Source: Mycobacterium basiliense
GTDB taxonomy: Bacteria; Actinomycetota; Actinomycetes; Mycobacteriales; Mycobacteriaceae
Length of the DNA stretch: 64,000 bases
Direction: 5' to 3'
Assembly (NCBI RefSeq): GCF_900292015.1
Contig: NZ_LR130759.1
Location: forward strand, 3,224,001-3,288,000
The notes beneath the pieces were generated by a model. The model was given only the letters and a program-made list of their open reading frames with translations, was not told the origin of the DNA and did not search any database. The translations under genes and the position numbers were made by a program. Of the stretch, positions 62,630 through 64,000 are shown in pieces. Position 1 is the stretch's first letter; the number at the start of each line of letters is the position of its first letter.

Positions 62630-63435
62630 GTGGTTGCTATTACCGCCGGCTGCCCGAGGCCGTCGAGCCCCAATTTCAGGCATTCAGCCCAACCGACTAC
62701 ACGCGCAGCAACTGGGATCCCGAAATTCAACACGGCTCACCTCCGCTGGCGCTACTGACCAAGCTGATCGAGGAGTTGTCTGCGGGGTCCGGTTTACGGG
62801 TCGGCCGACTCAGCCTGGATATCCTCGGGGCGATTCCGGTGGCTCCGGTCCGGGCCCGCGCCTGGGTGGAACGACCCGGTTCGCGGGTCTGCATGATGGT
62901 CGCTGAAATGCAGGCCGACCGTCCCGGTGGACCGGCCCGAGCGGTGGCGCGGGTGACAGCTTGGTTGCTGGCCACCGCCGACACCTCGGATATCGGCACC
63001 GACCGCTATCCACCACTGACGGAAGGCCGGGCCGAACCACTGCCATCCGTGTTCGCCGAGGCCGGCGGGTACTTCGATGCCATTAACTGGCGCCCCCAAC
63101 GCGCCCCGGACGAGTCCGGCGCGGTGTCGTGGTTCAGCACGATGGCCAACATTGTCGACGCCGAGCCCACAACGGCGCTGCAGCGCCTTGCCGTAGTGGT
63201 CGATTGCGCCAACGGTGTTGGGGCGGTCCTGGACCCGAATCAGATCGCATTCATGAACACCGACACGGTCCTACATTTGCATCGCCTTCCGACTGGCAAC
63301 GACTTCGCGCTGCGGGCGCGCGCCTCGATCGGCCCGGACGGCCTCGGGGTCACCACCGCGGAGGTCTACGACAAAACCGGCTTTATCGGAACGTCGGCCC
63401 AGACCATCCTGATCCAGCGCGGACCGGCCAATTAG
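62626..63435 (+). CDS. acyl-CoA thioesterase-like (hot-dog fold) protein
   Basis: The 269-residue protein has the layout of a TesB-like/thioesterase-superfamily protein. An N-terminal hot-dog (about 10-115) contains WDPEIQHGSPPLALLTKLIE and RLSLDILGAIPVAP, and a C-terminal hot-dog follows with FMNTDTVLHLHRLPTGNDFA and a final strand pair ending TAEVYDKTGFIGTSAQTILI. It probably hydrolyses acyl-CoAs; the substrate is unknown. The ATG at 62626 overlaps the RecB-like gene. It converges with the reductase gene, sharing 4 bp. Confidence 0.85.
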   Translation: MSGCYYRRLPEAVEPQFQAFSPTDYTRSNWDPEIQHGSPPLALLTKLIEELSAGSGLRVGRLSLDILGAIPVAPVRARAWVERPGSRVCMMVAEMQADRPGGPARAVARVTAWLLATADTSDIGTDRYPPLTEGRAEPLPSVFAEAGGYFDAINWRPQRAPDESGAVSWFSTMANIVDAEPTTALQRLAVVVDCANGVGAVLDPNQIAFMNTDTVLHLHRLPTGNDFALRARASIGPDGLGVTTAEVYDKTGFIGTSAQTILIQRGPAN

Positions 63436-64000
63436 ACCAGCGGCGACATCTCCTGCAGCACCGTGGGAACGAGTTCGCTGACAGTCGGGTGGATATGCAT
63501 CGTGCGCGACAACGTGGTGTAGGGCGCCTTCGCGGACATCACGTCGAGGATCGCGTGAACGACTTCGTCACCGCCCACGCCAAAGATCGTCGCTCCCAAG
63601 ATCTCGTCGGTGTCCGCGTCGACAACGACTTTCATAAAGCCTTGCGTCTCACCCTTTTCCACGGCTCTGCCGACCCTGGTCATCGGCCGCTTGCCGACCA
63701 GCAACCTACGGCCGGTAGCCCGGGCCTGCGCGACACTCATTCCAGCGCGGCCCAGCGGCGGATCGATATAAAGGGCGTAGGTAGTAATGCGGTCGCTGAC
63801 CCGGCGCGGATCGTTATCGAGCAGGTTGGCCGCCACGATTTCGAAATCGTTGTACGAGGTATGGGTGAAGGCGCCCTTGCCGTTGCAATCGCCTAGCGCC
63901 CAGATATGGTCGACGTTCGTCTTCAACTGGTCGTCAACCACGATGTAGCCACGCGCGTCGGTCTGCACACCGGCCGCCTCCAGCCCCAGATCGTCGGTAT
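63432..64000 (-). CDS. FAD-dependent pyridine nucleotide-disulfide oxidoreductase, C-terminal part (runs off the window)
   Basis: Only the last about 189 residues are in the window; the start lies beyond the right edge. The part shows the second FAD motif (NVDHIWALGDCNGKGAFTHT), an adjoining linker helix, and the dimerisation domain with FMKVVVDADTDEILGATIFG, DEVVHAILDVM and the catalytic-base region LSRTMHIHPTVSELVPTVL. This places it among mercuric/lipoamide/mycothione-reductase-like flavoproteins. Whether it has the redox-active CxxxxC in its N-terminal domain cannot be seen. The histidine in HIHPTVSE suggests a functional disulfide reductase. Confidence 0.9.
   Translation of the reverse strand, partial: TDDLGLEAAGVQTDARGYIVVDDQLKTNVDHIWALGDCNGKGAFTHTSYNDFEIVAANLLDNDPRRVSDRITTYALYIDPPLGRAGMSVAQARATGRRLLVGKRPMTRVGRAVEKGETQGFMKVVVDADTDEILGATIFGVGGDEVVHAILDVMSAKAPYTTLSRTMHIHPTVSELVPTVLQEMSPLV

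Overview
The window is high-GC actinobacterial DNA, and its gene content and order identify a slow-growing Mycobacterium. From memory of M. tuberculosis H37Rv, the order rbpA, ppm1/lnt, Rv2052c to Rv2054, Rv2061c, cobN, cobG-cobH-cobIJ, Rv2067c, blaC, sigC, cobK-cobM-cobL, Rv2073c, Rv2074, Rv2082-Rv2083, pepE, Rv2090-Rv2091c, helY, tatC-tatA, pafC-pafB-pafA, prcA-prcB-pup-dop, Rv2113-Rv2114, mpa, lppK, Rv2117, trmI, Rv2119 is kept. It is probably not the tuberculosis complex itself: lnt and ppm1 are separate genes, BlaC is visibly diverged, an mmpS-mmpL pair sits between Rv2067c and blaC, and a DUF389/ThrE-like pair lies where H37Rv carries other genes. A close non-complex relative is likely; the species cannot be named from this window.

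Layout. 0-6.9 kb: a zinc-ribbon protein, RbpA, the lipoprotein N-acyltransferase and polyprenol-phosphate mannose synthase, an amidohydrolase, FxsA and a dienelactone hydrolase. 7.1-11.6 kb: DUF389 and ThrE-like membrane proteins, a decayed DJ-1/PfpI gene and a flavin/F420-type oxidoreductase. 11.6-29.8 kb: late cobalamin genes (cobN, cobG, cobH, cobIJ, cobL, cobM, cobK) interleaved with a methyltransferase, MmpS/MmpL, beta-lactamase BlaC, sigma factor C, a short-chain dehydrogenase and a biliverdin-reductase-like protein.

29.9-39.0 kb is the accessory region. It holds a PPE remnant fused tail to tail with a frameshifted CpnT-like gene that has no toxin tail, a tandemly duplicated pair (single-TM protein plus helical/proline-rich protein) with a different lesion in each copy, intact Rv2082- and Rv2083-like genes, and a frameshifted small gene resembling Imm61/IFT immunity proteins. 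It looks like a decaying, rearranged relative of the cpnT toxin-immunity neighbourhood.

39-64 kb is mostly core: PepE, a 5'-3' exonuclease-like protein, a DUF4333 protein, HelY, TatC/TatA, then the Pup-proteasome genes. PafA attaches Pup to lysines, Dop deamidates Pup and depupylates substrates, Mpa unfolds pupylated proteins, PrcB/PrcA form the 20S core and PafB/PafC are the WYL regulators beside them. A 13E12-family remnant separates pafA from prcA, and a DUF2314 gene separates dop from Rv2113. The right end has a tiny signal-peptide ORF, LppK, DUF503, TrmI, a RecB-like nuclease, a thioesterase and a truncated flavoprotein disulfide reductase. I saw no rRNA, tRNA, CRISPR array, intact transposase or replication origin.
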